A DNA stretch of 64,000 nt, from assembly GCF_016863495.1 (NCBI RefSeq), contig NZ_BOOZ01000015.1:182326-246325 (forward strand), read 5' to 3'. The translations under genes and the position numbers were made by a program. Positions 38,823 to 48,400 of the stretch are shown piece after piece (the stretch's first letter is position 1; each line of letters starts with the position of its first letter). Below the pieces are notes generated by a model, which was given only the letters and a program-made list of their open reading frames with translations, was not told the DNA's origin and did not search any database. The stretch comes from Micromonospora andamanensis. Its GTDB lineage: Bacteria > Actinomycetota > Actinomycetes > Mycobacteriales > Micromonosporaceae.

Positions 38823-39641
38823 ATGATCGAGCTGAAGTCGGCCGAGGAGATCGACCGGATGGCGGTCACCGGCCAGTTCGTGGGCGAGCTGCTCGCCGAG
38901 CTGAGCGGTGTCGCAGCCGTCGGCGTGAACCTGATGGACCTGGAGCACCACGCGCGCCGCCGGATCTCCGAACGCGGTGCCGAGTCCTGCTACTGGGACT
39001 ACGCCCCCTCGTTCGGTCGCGGTCCGTTCCGCAACGTGCTGTGCCTGTCGGTGAACGACGCGGTGCTGCACGGCCTCCCCCACGACTATGTCCTGCGCGA
39101 CGGCGACCTGCTCAGCATCGACATGGCTGTCGGCATCGACGGCTGGGTCGCCGACTCCGCGCTCTCCGTCATCGTCGGCATCCCCGACCCGGCCGACCTG
39201 ACGCTGATCGAGGCCACCGAGGTCGCGCTGGAGGCGGCCATCACCGCCGCCCAGCCCGGCGGTCGCCTCGGCGACATCTCCGCCGCGATCGGCGAGGTTG
39301 CCCATTCCTACGGCTACCGGGTCAACGGCGAGTTCGGCGGTCACGGCATCGGCCGCACCATGCACGAGGCACCGCACGTGGCGAACAACGGCCGTCCCCG
39401 CCGCGGCCTGAAACTCGATCCGGGCCTCACCATCGCCATCGAGCCCTGGCTCTGCCAATCCACTGACAAGATCAGGTACGACCAGGACGGCTGGACGATC
39501 CGCTCAGCCGACGGCTCCCGCACCGCCCACTCCGAGCACACGGTCGCGATCACGGAGTCCGGTCCCCGAGTGCTGACCCGCCGCCCCACCCACGGCACCG
39601 CCTCGACCGATTCCGCCGAGAAGTCCGCCACCGCCTCCTGA
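38823..39641 (+). CDS. map: Type I methionine aminopeptidase
   Basis: The 272-residue enzyme starts at ATG 38823 with GGGAGG a few bases upstream. The metal ligands are present in order: Asp in LLSIDMAVG, Asp in GWVADSALS, His in GGHGIGRTMHEAP, Glu in TIAIEPWL and Glu in TAHSEHTVAI. The substrate-positioning His is in AVLHGLPHDY. It removes initiator Met from nascent proteins. The zinc-finger extension and SH3-binding N-terminus of some actinobacterial copies are absent. The C-terminal ~20 residues are Ser/Thr-rich. Coupling to an XRE regulator suggests a conditionally expressed second copy. Confidence 0.93.
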   Translation: MIELKSAEEIDRMAVTGQFVGELLAELSGVAAVGVNLMDLEHHARRRISERGAESCYWDYAPSFGRGPFRNVLCLSVNDAVLHGLPHDYVLRDGDLLSIDMAVGIDGWVADSALSVIVGIPDPADLTLIEATEVALEAAITAAQPGGRLGDISAAIGEVAHSYGYRVNGEFGGHGIGRTMHEAPHVANNGRPRRGLKLDPGLTIAIEPWLCQSTDKIRYDQDGWTIRSADGSRTAHSEHTVAITESGPRVLTRRPTHGTASTDSAEKSATAS

Positions 39642-39681
39642 ACCGCAGGGCCCGGTCAGCCTCGTCCGGTCGGACCGGATC

Positions 39682-40364
39682 TCACCGGCTGTCGTCCATC
39701 CGCAGGGCCGTCAGCCAGGCATGCCCCGGATGCACCTGCCTGAGCAGCCGGGTCAGCGTCTCGCGTTGGACACCGGTCAGCAGCGGGAGGGTGCCGTCGA
39801 AGTCGCTCTGATCCTTGGGGCGTACGTGCTTGGCTTTGAAGAGCAGAACCAGCTCCGGGATCAGGTACGGATCCCGTCCGGGTTGTGCCGGATGATCTCC
39901 GGATAGGGCCGCCTGATGGTGGCGTCCCGCCGGCAGATCCACATGTCACCGTCGTGCGGCTCACGCATGACATCGAGCAGGTAGCGTCCCGTTGCCGGCT
40001 CCCGCAGCCACGTCTGGTGGGTGGCGCTGAGCACCTGCGACGTCGCCGCCGCCCAGATCCGCCCGGCGCCGACCGCGTCGAAGGTGAACTCGGCAAGGCG
40101 TTCGCGAATCGTCGGGAACCGCTCGGCCGGCACACCGATCTCGATGTCGTGGTGGGCACGGGTCTGCTCACCACGGAACAGGTCCAAGGCCCAGCCCGCC
40201 GCGACGTACCAGGGCACGTCGATCCCGGCCAGGCGCCGGGCGACCTCGTGCGGTGTCCAGCATCCCGCCCAGCGGGCTTCGAGTGCCTCGATGTCGTCCG
40301 GCGACACCTCGATGCCGCCGTCAGGCGGCTGGCTTTCCACTCGCCGACGATATCCCCTGTTCAT
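39682..40364 (-). pseudogene. Nucleotidyltransferase-like gene (aminoglycoside 2''-adenylyltransferase type), frameshifted
   Basis: Two frames join into one protein of ~227 residues. The first carries WYVAAGWALDLFRGEQTRAH and HDIEIGVPAERFPTIRERLA, the nucleotidyltransferase core with the metal-binding acidic residues. It stops at RHNPDGIRT. The second continues PYLIPELVLLFKAKHVRPKD to PGHAWLTALRMDDSR, the usual family C-terminus. One extra C near 39870 restores the expected DGIPYLIPE. Whether the gene is dead or the sequence has a one-base error cannot be told. The start is uncertain (ATG 40364 or GTG 40340). The substrate may be an antibiotic but is not shown. Confidence 0.78.
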
Positions 40365-40388
40365 CCGGCCTGCCGACGGCCGCCCGGG

Positions 40389-41099
40389 CTATCTGGGCGG
40401 CAACACGCGGAACTCGTTGCCGTCGGGATCGGCAAGCATGACAGCGCCGTCCTCGCCGACCTCGATCCGCGTGGCGCCGAGGGACACCAGCCGGTCGACC
40501 TCCGAGCGCTGATCCCCGTGGGCGGTTGGGGCAAGGTCGAAGCGCTGCCGGTTCCGGCCCTGCTTCGGCGCGACGGGCGGACCTCCCCAGGCGACCTTCG
40601 TGCCGCCGGCCGGTGACTGAACGGCGGTCTCCTGGTCCTGATCCCACACGAGCGGCCAGCGCAGCGCCGCGCTCCAGAAGAGGCCGACCTCCCGGGTGCC
40701 CTCGCAGGCGATCTCACCGAGAAATCCGCAACCGGCGAGGAACCTGTTGCCCGGTTCGATGACGCAAAAGGCGTTTCCGTCGGGGTCGGCCAGGACGATG
40801 TGTCCTTCCTCCGGCTGCTGCCCCAGGTCAAGGTGACTGGCGCCGAGGGCGAGCGCTCTCGCCACCGTCTGCTGCTGGTCGGCGGGGCTGGTGCTGGTGA
40901 GGTGGAGGTGCATGCGGTTCGCCGCCTCCCGCTGCGCACTGCTCTCCACGAACCGGAGGCCGAGCTGGGTGGCCGTGCCGGGAAGAGCCGCGCCGCCGGG
41001 ATCGTCGACGACCTCCCGGTCGAGCAGGTCGGCCCAGAACCGCGCCAGCCGCATCGGTTGACTCGCATCGAAACACACCGCGACCAGCTGGCACGTCAT
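40389..41099 (-). CDS. Two-domain VOC (glyoxalase-like) protein
   Basis: The 236-residue protein has two vicinal-oxygen-chelate halves. The first runs CQLVAVCFDASQPMRLARFW to HIVLADPDGNAFCVIEPG. The second runs GLFWSAALRWPLVWDQD to AVMLADPDGNEFRVLPP. The DPDGN(A/E)F ends are typical of glyoxalase/bleomycin-resistance proteins. The second half lacks an obvious complete metal triad, so an enzyme or a ligand-sequestering role is open. ATG 41099 is preferred over 41108 because GGGG lies eight bases upstream of it. Confidence 0.87.
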   Translation of the reverse strand: MTCQLVAVCFDASQPMRLARFWADLLDREVVDDPGGAALPGTATQLGLRFVESSAQREAANRMHLHLTSTSPADQQQTVARALALGASHLDLGQQPEEGHIVLADPDGNAFCVIEPGNRFLAGCGFLGEIACEGTREVGLFWSAALRWPLVWDQDQETAVQSPAGGTKVAWGGPPVAPKQGRNRQRFDLAPTAHGDQRSEVDRLVSLGATRIEVGEDGAVMLADPDGNEFRVLPPR

Positions 41100-41221
41100 C
41101 GTACGCATCCCCGATCGTCTGCTGACCGCTGTCGACAGCACGCCATTCGGCGTCTTTCCGGGTGCAGGGTACGGAGGGGGCGGTGCCGCGCACAGCCGAT
41201 TATTCGACGGCGTCCGCTCTC

Positions 41222-42136
41222 TCAGGCGTACGCGAGGAGGAAGTCGACGGTGCCGGTGCCCCCGGGCTGCCCGGGCGGGACGGGCAGCCCGGGCTCACTG
41301 TTCAGCACGTAGAACCCGCCGTTGCCGACCAGGCGGGGTGTCACGGCCAGGATCTGTGCGGCCATGGTCGCGCCGGTGGGTCGCACCACGCTGTCCCGCA
41401 GGAGCGTGAAGAGGTTCTGATTCAGATTGGCCACGTGCAGAACCCGGTACGACCGGGGAGCGGGTGCACCGGTACTGGTCAGGCCCCAGATCGGAACGAT
41501 CTGATTGCGCCAGTTCGACGGGGCGTTGGTGATCGTACTGTCGTGGTTGTTCAGTTGGGTCTGGATGCCGGAGTGGATGCCGGCCAGGTGGATGTGCAGT
41601 TGATCCTGCTGGCGGATGGCCGGGTCGGCAGAGTTGACGCCCAGCCCGATGTGCGGATACACCACGTGGCCCGGCTGTCCCGGCTGGGCGTTGTTCCACG
41701 CCTCCAGCCAGTAGTTCGGGGCGCTGGCCGAGGCGATGAACGGGCACTCGATGCCGCTGATCCGGCAACTGGGTACGAGCAGGTAGTCGTGGTTCGACCC
41801 GGAGCCGCCGTTGAGGATCACGTAGGTGGGAGTCGTCCGCAGGCACTGGGGAAACGGCGGACCGGTCTTCGTGCCCTCGCAGACCTGCACCCTGTCCCAC
41901 AGGTCGTACCTGCCTCCGGTGTCGGTCGGATAGCCACACAGTTGGGACGGCGTGGGACAGGGTGCGGTGCCAGGAGCACCCGGCGCGTCGGCCGGCGGGG
42001 CACCCGGGACCGGGCCGCCGTCGGCCGACGCGTCGCCCGCCGCCACCAGGCCCAGAACTCCGGTCGCGCCGACGGTGCCGGAGAGTCGGACGAACTGGCG
42101 GCGCTGCATCTTCCTGCTTGCCTGGTCGGGGCCCAT
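41222..42136 (-). CDS. Tat-exported CDP-diacylglycerol pyrophosphatase-like protein
   Basis: The 304-residue protein starts at ATG 42136, six bases after GGAGG, and has a twin-arginine signal (MQRRQFVRLSGTVGATGVLG). The mature part matches the CDH family (HIT-like fold): LWDRVQVCEGTKTGPPFPQC, IASASAPNYWLEAWNNA, and the active-site segment RQQDQLHIHLAGI, where the HxH belongs to the catalytic histidine triad. In E. coli the enzyme hydrolyses CDP-diacylglycerol. This copy works outside the membrane, and its physiological substrate may differ. Confidence 0.82.
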   Translation of the reverse strand: MGPDQASRKMQRRQFVRLSGTVGATGVLGLVAAGDASADGGPVPGAPPADAPGAPGTAPCPTPSQLCGYPTDTGGRYDLWDRVQVCEGTKTGPPFPQCLRTTPTYVILNGGSGSNHDYLLVPSCRISGIECPFIASASAPNYWLEAWNNAQPGQPGHVVYPHIGLGVNSADPAIRQQDQLHIHLAGIHSGIQTQLNNHDSTITNAPSNWRNQIVPIWGLTSTGAPAPRSYRVLHVANLNQNLFTLLRDSVVRPTGATMAAQILAVTPRLVGNGGFYVLNSEPGLPVPPGQPGGTGTVDFLLAYA

Positions 42137-42299
42137 CGTCATCCTCCGCATTCGCGAACCGGCAGCACGCGGCCTGGCGTTCGCGGGCCGAGCGGCCGAA
42201 TGCGAATGCGAGGCATGAACACGTCGAGACTAGGACCAACCGGTCAGATCCACTTCTATCGTCGGCAGGATCCCCTGATCGTGTCGGCAGCCGTGCGGG

Positions 42300-43073
42300 T
42301 CAGCAGCCGAGGCGCTTGGTGGAAAGGGCGATGTCGTCGATCCAGAGATCGAACGCGCCGGGGGTGGTGCCGCCCTGGTAGAGCTGCCAACCGATCTTCA
42401 CGGTGTTCACCGTCGGAAGGATGAACGGCACGTCGTTGCCGCCGTGGTCGGTGGTGGAGGCGGTCAACTCCGGGTTGGCCACTCCGTCGATCCACACCGC
42501 GACGCGGTTGTCCGCCGGGTCGAGATGCCACTCGAAGCACTGCCAGGTGTCCTCGACGACCGGGGCGGACTCCCGCCAGTTGGTCCAGTCACCTGTCGGT
42601 CCGCCATCGGCACCCACACCCCAGAAGATGCCGGGCACCGTCGGCGCGTACTGGCCGCCGATCGGACGGACGATCTCGGAGCTGCCGGTTCCGGTCGCCT
42701 CCACGAGGGTGAAGTGCGCCCAGTCGGGGGCGGTCGGGAAGGCGTCGACGCGCAGTCGCATCCGACCGTAGAAGCGGTTGCCCGGGGCTGCGAAGTCGTC
42801 GACCCGCAGGAAGGCCCGCCCATTGTCGACGGTGTGGACGTGCAGCACCTGGTTGCCCCGGCGGGCACGTTCCACAGTCAGCGTGCCGTTACGGGTGTCG
42901 ATGCCCCAGTCCAACGAGCTGGCGCCGCCGCGCGGCAGGCGCTCGAAGTCCTCGCAGAAGAGCATCTGTCGGGTGCAGGAGCCACGCTGGGAGGCATCCG
43001 CGGCGTCGGACGGGACACTGCCGACCGTCGCGCCGACCATCAGCACGGTCAGCGCGGCAAGAATGTTGCGCAT
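42300..43073 (-). CDS. Secreted Cip1-like protein
   Basis: The 257-residue protein has a signal peptide (ILAALTVLMVGATVGSVPSD) and a jelly-roll domain resembling Cip1, the cellulose-induced protein of Trichoderma that has bacterial homologues. Matching segments are LFCEDFERLPRGGASSLDWG, GNQVLHVHTVDNGRAFLRVD, the acidic/basic pocket around RMRLRVDAFPTAPDWAHFTL, DTWQCFEWHLDPADNRVAVW and the C-terminal GAFDLWIDDIALSTKRLGC. Some Cip1 homologues are reported as uronan lyases. ATG 43071-43073 follows GGAGG. A CebR-like operator precedes it, fitting regulation with cellulose degradation. Confidence 0.75.
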   Translation of the reverse strand: MRNILAALTVLMVGATVGSVPSDAADASQRGSCTRQMLFCEDFERLPRGGASSLDWGIDTRNGTLTVERARRGNQVLHVHTVDNGRAFLRVDDFAAPGNRFYGRMRLRVDAFPTAPDWAHFTLVEATGTGSSEIVRPIGGQYAPTVPGIFWGVGADGGPTGDWTNWRESAPVVEDTWQCFEWHLDPADNRVAVWIDGVANPELTASTTDHGGNDVPFILPTVNTVKIGWQLYQGGTTPGAFDLWIDDIALSTKRLGC

Positions 43074-43143
43074 GTTTCCTCCATGAACTGACTGCCCACC
43101 GCCGCGACGCGGCGAGAGCTGCGGCGTCCCTCCAACCGACCCG

Positions 43144-43157
43144 TGGAAGCGTTCCCA
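43144..43157. promoter_or_regulatory. CebR-like LacI-family operator before the Cip1-like gene
   Basis: TGGAAGCGTTCCCA (complement TGGGAACGCTTCCA) matches the Streptomyces CebR box TGGGAGCGCTCCCA at 12 of 14 positions. It overlaps a TATATA stretch at 43157-43163 that could be the minus-10 on the minus strand. Cellobiose-responsive control is inferred. The rest of 43074-43342 shows nothing else clear. Confidence 0.55.
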
Positions 43158-43342
43158 TATATAGCAGATGTTGAATCCCTGCGGGTCCGCTACCCGCTGG
43201 ACAGGGGCCTTACCGATCGCCGGTTCTTCGGCCACAATCGACCGGGAAGCGTCGTATCGCAGGGAATCCGGGACGTATCCTGGCCACAGCGCACGCCGGA
43301 GGACGCACCGCCCAGGAGCGCATCGTCGAGGAGTGACCAGCC

Positions 43343-44131
43343 ATGAAACCGATAGTCCTCGTGCACGGCTTCTGGGTGACGCCCCGCAGCTGGGAGAACT
43401 GGATCATCCACTTCGAGAGCAAGGGCCATCAGGTGGTCGCGCCCGCGTACCCCGGCTTCGAGGTCGAGGTGGAGGCGCTCAACGCCGACCCGGCACCTAT
43501 CGCACAGGTCACGGTTCCGCAGATCATCGCCCACCTCGAAGAGGTGGTACGGGCGCTACCGGAACCGCCGATCATCATCGGTCACTCGGCCGGCGGCGCG
43601 TTCACCCAGATCCTGCTCGACCACGGTTACGGCGCAGCCGGCGTGGCGCTCAACTCAGCACCCACCGAGGGTGTCCGCGTGGTTCCCCTGTCCCAGGTGA
43701 AGTCCACCTTCCCGGTGCTCAAGAGTCCCGCCAACCGGCACAAGGCGGTCGGCCTGACCTTCGAGCAGTGGAAGTACGCTTTCACCAACACGTTCACCGA
43801 CGAGGAGTCGCGGGCTCTCTACGAGCGCTACCACATCCCCGCCCCCGGCGGCATCGTGTGGGGCGGCGTACTTGCCAACTTCCAGCCTGGCCACCAGGAC
43901 ACCTGGGTCGACTACCAGAACGACGACCGGGCGCCACTGCTGTTCGTGTCCGGCAGCGAGGACCACATCATGCCGCCCGCCGTGCAGAAGTCGAACGCGG
44001 AGCACTACACGTCCAGCACCGTCACCGAACGCCGTGAGTACGCCGGCTACGCCCACCTGCTGCCGGCGCAGCAGGGGTGGGAGCGGATCGCCGACGAGGT
44101 CCTCGACTGGGCCGTGCGGCAGGCCGGATGA
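43343..44131 (+). CDS. Alpha/beta hydrolase
   Basis: The 262-residue protein has the alpha/beta hydrolase oxyanion region IVLVHGFWVTPRSW, the nucleophile elbow IIIGHSAGGAFTQ with Ser, the acid in SGSEDHIMPP and His in GYAHLLPAQQGW. The length and cap region suggest a small esterase or lipase-like enzyme; the substrate is unknown. Its stop overlaps the next start (ATGA), so it is coupled to a metallo-beta-lactamase-fold protein. Confidence 0.87.
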   Translation: MKPIVLVHGFWVTPRSWENWIIHFESKGHQVVAPAYPGFEVEVEALNADPAPIAQVTVPQIIAHLEEVVRALPEPPIIIGHSAGGAFTQILLDHGYGAAGVALNSAPTEGVRVVPLSQVKSTFPVLKSPANRHKAVGLTFEQWKYAFTNTFTDEESRALYERYHIPAPGGIVWGGVLANFQPGHQDTWVDYQNDDRAPLLFVSGSEDHIMPPAVQKSNAEHYTSSTVTERREYAGYAHLLPAQQGWERIADEVLDWAVRQAG

Positions 44132-44919
44132 CCGACGTACGGATCACGCACGTCGGCGGTCCGACAGTGCTGATCGAGGTCGACGGTTGGCGGCTGCTCA
44201 CCGATCCGACGTTCGACGCACCCGGCCGGACCTACCGGTTCGGCTGGGGCACCGCGTCGCGCAAGCTCACCGGTCCGGCGCTGCCGGCGGAGTCGGTCGG
44301 CGACCTTGACGCGGTTCTGCTCACCCACGACCACCACGCCGACAACCTCGACGACGCCGGCCGGGTCCTCCTGCGCTCGGCGGGCCGGATCGTCACCACG
44401 GTGGCCGGCAGCCGGCGGCTCGGTGCCGGCGCCACCGGGCTGGGGCCCTGGGAGCACACCACCCTCACCGCGCCTGGCCGGCCGGCCATCGAGGTCACCG
44501 CGACCCCGTGCCGGCACGGCCCGCCACTGAGCCGGCGGATCGTCGGCGAGGTGACCGGTTTCGTGCTGCGCTGGGTCGGCCAGCGGCACGGACCGCTCTG
44601 GATCACCGGCGACACCGTGCTCTACGACGGGGTCCGTCAGGTCGCCGACCGGTTCGGCATCGGCACCGTCGTGCTGCACCTCGGAGCGGTACGGTTCGGT
44701 CTCACCGGCCCGCTGCGCTACACGATGACCGCCGCCGAGGGCGCCGAACTGTGCGGCCTGATCGGGCCCCGCACGGTGGTGCCGGTGCACTACGAGGGGT
44801 GGGGGCACTTCAGTGAAGGCCGGCAGGTGATCGAGGCCGCCTTCGCGTCCGCCCCGTCCACGGTCCGGGAGAGCCTGCACTGGCTCACCCCCGGCACCGC
44901 CACCTCCCTCACGGTCTGA
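44128..44919 (+). CDS. Metallo-beta-lactamase-fold hydrolase (UlaG/NAPE-PLD-like)
   Basis: The 263-residue protein begins ITHVGGPTVLIEVDGWRLLT and has the metal-binding HxHxDH variant THDHHADNLDD, a later His in TPCRHGPP, the Asp in ITGDTVLYDG and His in VPVHYEGWGHFSEG. This matches the beta-lactamase_2 class of small-molecule or phospholipid hydrolases. The start overlaps the hydrolase stop, and a methyltransferase follows 43 bases later. The pathway is unknown. Confidence 0.88.
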   Translation: MTDVRITHVGGPTVLIEVDGWRLLTDPTFDAPGRTYRFGWGTASRKLTGPALPAESVGDLDAVLLTHDHHADNLDDAGRVLLRSAGRIVTTVAGSRRLGAGATGLGPWEHTTLTAPGRPAIEVTATPCRHGPPLSRRIVGEVTGFVLRWVGQRHGPLWITGDTVLYDGVRQVADRFGIGTVVLHLGAVRFGLTGPLRYTMTAAEGAELCGLIGPRTVVPVHYEGWGHFSEGRQVIEAAFASAPSTVRESLHWLTPGTATSLTV

Positions 44920-44962
44920 TCGGAGAGGGTGCCCACTCCGCCCAGCAGTAAGGATCACCATC

Positions 44963-45613
44963 ATGGACAGCCCCGCCGAGAGGCAGGTCACCGAGACGCC
45001 GACGGCGAAACAGCGGCGCGTGTGGGACAGGTACGCACCCAGCTACGACAAGCAGATCGCGTTCTTCGAGCGGGTCCAGTTCGCTGGTGGCCGCGAATGG
45101 CTTGGCGCCCGGGCACGTGGTCGGGTGCTGGAGGTCGCCATCGGCACCGGCCGGAGCCTGCCGTACTACCCCGCCGACGCGACAGTGGTGGGCGTCGAGC
45201 TGAGCCCGGCGATGCTGGACATCGCGCGGCACCGGGCCGCAGACCTCGGCCGTGCGGTCGACCTGCGCCAGGGCGACGCGGAGCAGTTGCCCTTCGCATC
45301 CGCGTCGTTAGACACAGTGGTCTGTGCCCTCTCGCTGTGCAGCATCCCGCATCCGGGGCAGGCGATCGACGAGATGAAGCGCGTCCTCGTGCCGGGCGGC
45401 CGGCTGCTCCTGCTGGACCACATCGGTAGCACCTGGCCACCGGTTCGCGCCGCACAGTGGCTTCTGGAACGGATCACCGTCCGCACGGCCGGCGAGCACT
45501 TCACCCGCCGTCAGCTACCACTGGTGCGGGCGGCGGGCTTCACGATCGTCGAGGCCGAGCGGCTGAAGGCGGGCACCGTCGAGCGCATCCACGCGGTCAG
45601 GCCCGAGTCTTAA
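44963..45613 (+). CDS. Class I SAM-dependent methyltransferase
   Basis: The 216-residue protein has the UbiE/COQ5-like AdoMet motif VLEVAIGTGRSLPYYPADAT, the acidic motif VVGVELSPAMLDIA, motif III LPFASASLDTVVCALSLCSI and the post-motif VLVPGGRLLLLDHI. The N-terminal VWDRYAPSYDKQIAFFERVQ is the usual cap helix. Small-molecule or lipid methylation is likely. It may be co-transcribed with the two preceding hydrolases. Confidence 0.9.
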   Translation: MDSPAERQVTETPTAKQRRVWDRYAPSYDKQIAFFERVQFAGGREWLGARARGRVLEVAIGTGRSLPYYPADATVVGVELSPAMLDIARHRAADLGRAVDLRQGDAEQLPFASASLDTVVCALSLCSIPHPGQAIDEMKRVLVPGGRLLLLDHIGSTWPPVRAAQWLLERITVRTAGEHFTRRQLPLVRAAGFTIVEAERLKAGTVERIHAVRPES

Positions 45614-45677
45614 TATGAGTTAACTGATATAGATCAATCTCTATTGCTTCCGGTTAGGTTGGCGGTGGCCCACCTGA

Positions 45678-47324
<1,647 letters not shown>

Positions 47325-47338
47325 TTCCTCCGACGACG

Positions 47339-47371
47339 CGGCGGGGTGCGGACCGGATCCGCACCCCGCCG
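47339..47371. terminator. Strong hairpin after the protease gene
   Basis: A perfect 14-bp stem (CGGCGGGGTGCGGA with its complement) and 5-base loop lie 15 bases past the stop codon. Confidence 0.75.
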
Positions 47372-47441
47372 TCAGTCCACGGCCGGCGCGGCCGGGAAAA
47401 CTGTTCGTCGGCGGTGCGCCGGCCTGGCACAGTGACGCACC

Positions 47442-48395
47442 ATGACGGACACCAGGCTGATGACCGCCGCGGACATCCCGCTGATGCAGGATCTGGCGCA
47501 GCGCGTCACCGCCGTGCGTCCGGAACTGATCAGCGCCGGCGCTTCGTACGGCGAACTGGCCTGGGTCTGGGGCCAGGGGTGCGCCCACTACCGGGCGACG
47601 TGGCCGAGGCGGCTGTGGTTCGCCGGGCCCGAGCTGGTGGCCTGGGGGTGGGCGTTCCTTCCGCGCCAGGTCAGGCGCAATGACGGCTCGGTCACAGAGG
47701 TCAACGGCGCCTCGCTCACGTATCAGATTCACCCCGACAACTTGAATCTGACCGATGAGGTGATCGAGTGGTACGACGAGGTGGCGGCCGGCCTCGAACG
47801 CACGGTGTCGCCGACGACCGCCGAGGAGTACGCGCTGGGACGCTGGGCGGCGCACGGCTACCTCGACGACGTGGCGGCGCTCGGCGACGCCGGCGACTGG
47901 ACCCAGCTCAACGCACGTGACCTCACCGATGTGGAGCAGCCGGTGCTGCCGGCCGGGTTCCGGTTCCGGACCGCCGACGAGGCTGGACCGGAGGCCGCGG
48001 TCCAGGCCCACGTGGACGCCTGGGCCCCCTCGGCGTACACCGCCCGGAGCTACGAGGAGGTGCGGCGGACCGCGGCCTACCGCGGCGACCTGCACCTCCT
48101 GGTCCAGGCACCGGACGGGACAATGGCCGCGTCGACGATCATGTGGCTCGACCCGGCGAACAGGAGCGTCGAGTTCGAGCCGGTCGGTACCCATCCTGGC
48201 TATCGGCGGCGCGGGCTGGCCAGCGCGATGATCCTGCACGGCATGCAGGTGGCGCGGTCGGTCGGAGCCACTCATGCCACTGTCGTCTGCCTGGGGGCAC
48301 CGGGGCATCCGCAGGCCCGCGAGCTGTACCACAGCCTCGGCTTCCGTGAGCTGTCACGGGATGCGCCGCTGATCAAGGCCGCGTCCACGGGCTGA
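47442..48395 (+). CDS. GNAT-family acetyltransferase with two GNAT-like halves
   Basis: The 317-residue protein is twice the size of a single GNAT. The C-terminal half carries a clear acetyl-CoA site (VEFEPVGTHPGYRRRGLASA, with the GYRRRGL loop) and the end motif ARELYHSLGFREL. The N-terminal half (TAADIPLMQDLAQRVTAVRP ... LTYQIHPDNLNL) looks like a degenerate copy without the CoA loop. The substrate is unknown. The gene is convergent with the biosynthetic cluster on its right. Confidence 0.85.
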   Translation: MTDTRLMTAADIPLMQDLAQRVTAVRPELISAGASYGELAWVWGQGCAHYRATWPRRLWFAGPELVAWGWAFLPRQVRRNDGSVTEVNGASLTYQIHPDNLNLTDEVIEWYDEVAAGLERTVSPTTAEEYALGRWAAHGYLDDVAALGDAGDWTQLNARDLTDVEQPVLPAGFRFRTADEAGPEAAVQAHVDAWAPSAYTARSYEEVRRTAAYRGDLHLLVQAPDGTMAASTIMWLDPANRSVEFEPVGTHPGYRRRGLASAMILHGMQVARSVGATHATVVCLGAPGHPQARELYHSLGFRELSRDAPLIKAASTG

Positions 48396-48400
48396 CCGCC

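Noticed and set aside
43074..43235. N-terminal extension of the Cip1-like protein
   Set aside because: It would place 54 non-secretory residues before a good signal peptide, while ATG 43073 has its own GGAGG and the operator and promoter lie upstream.
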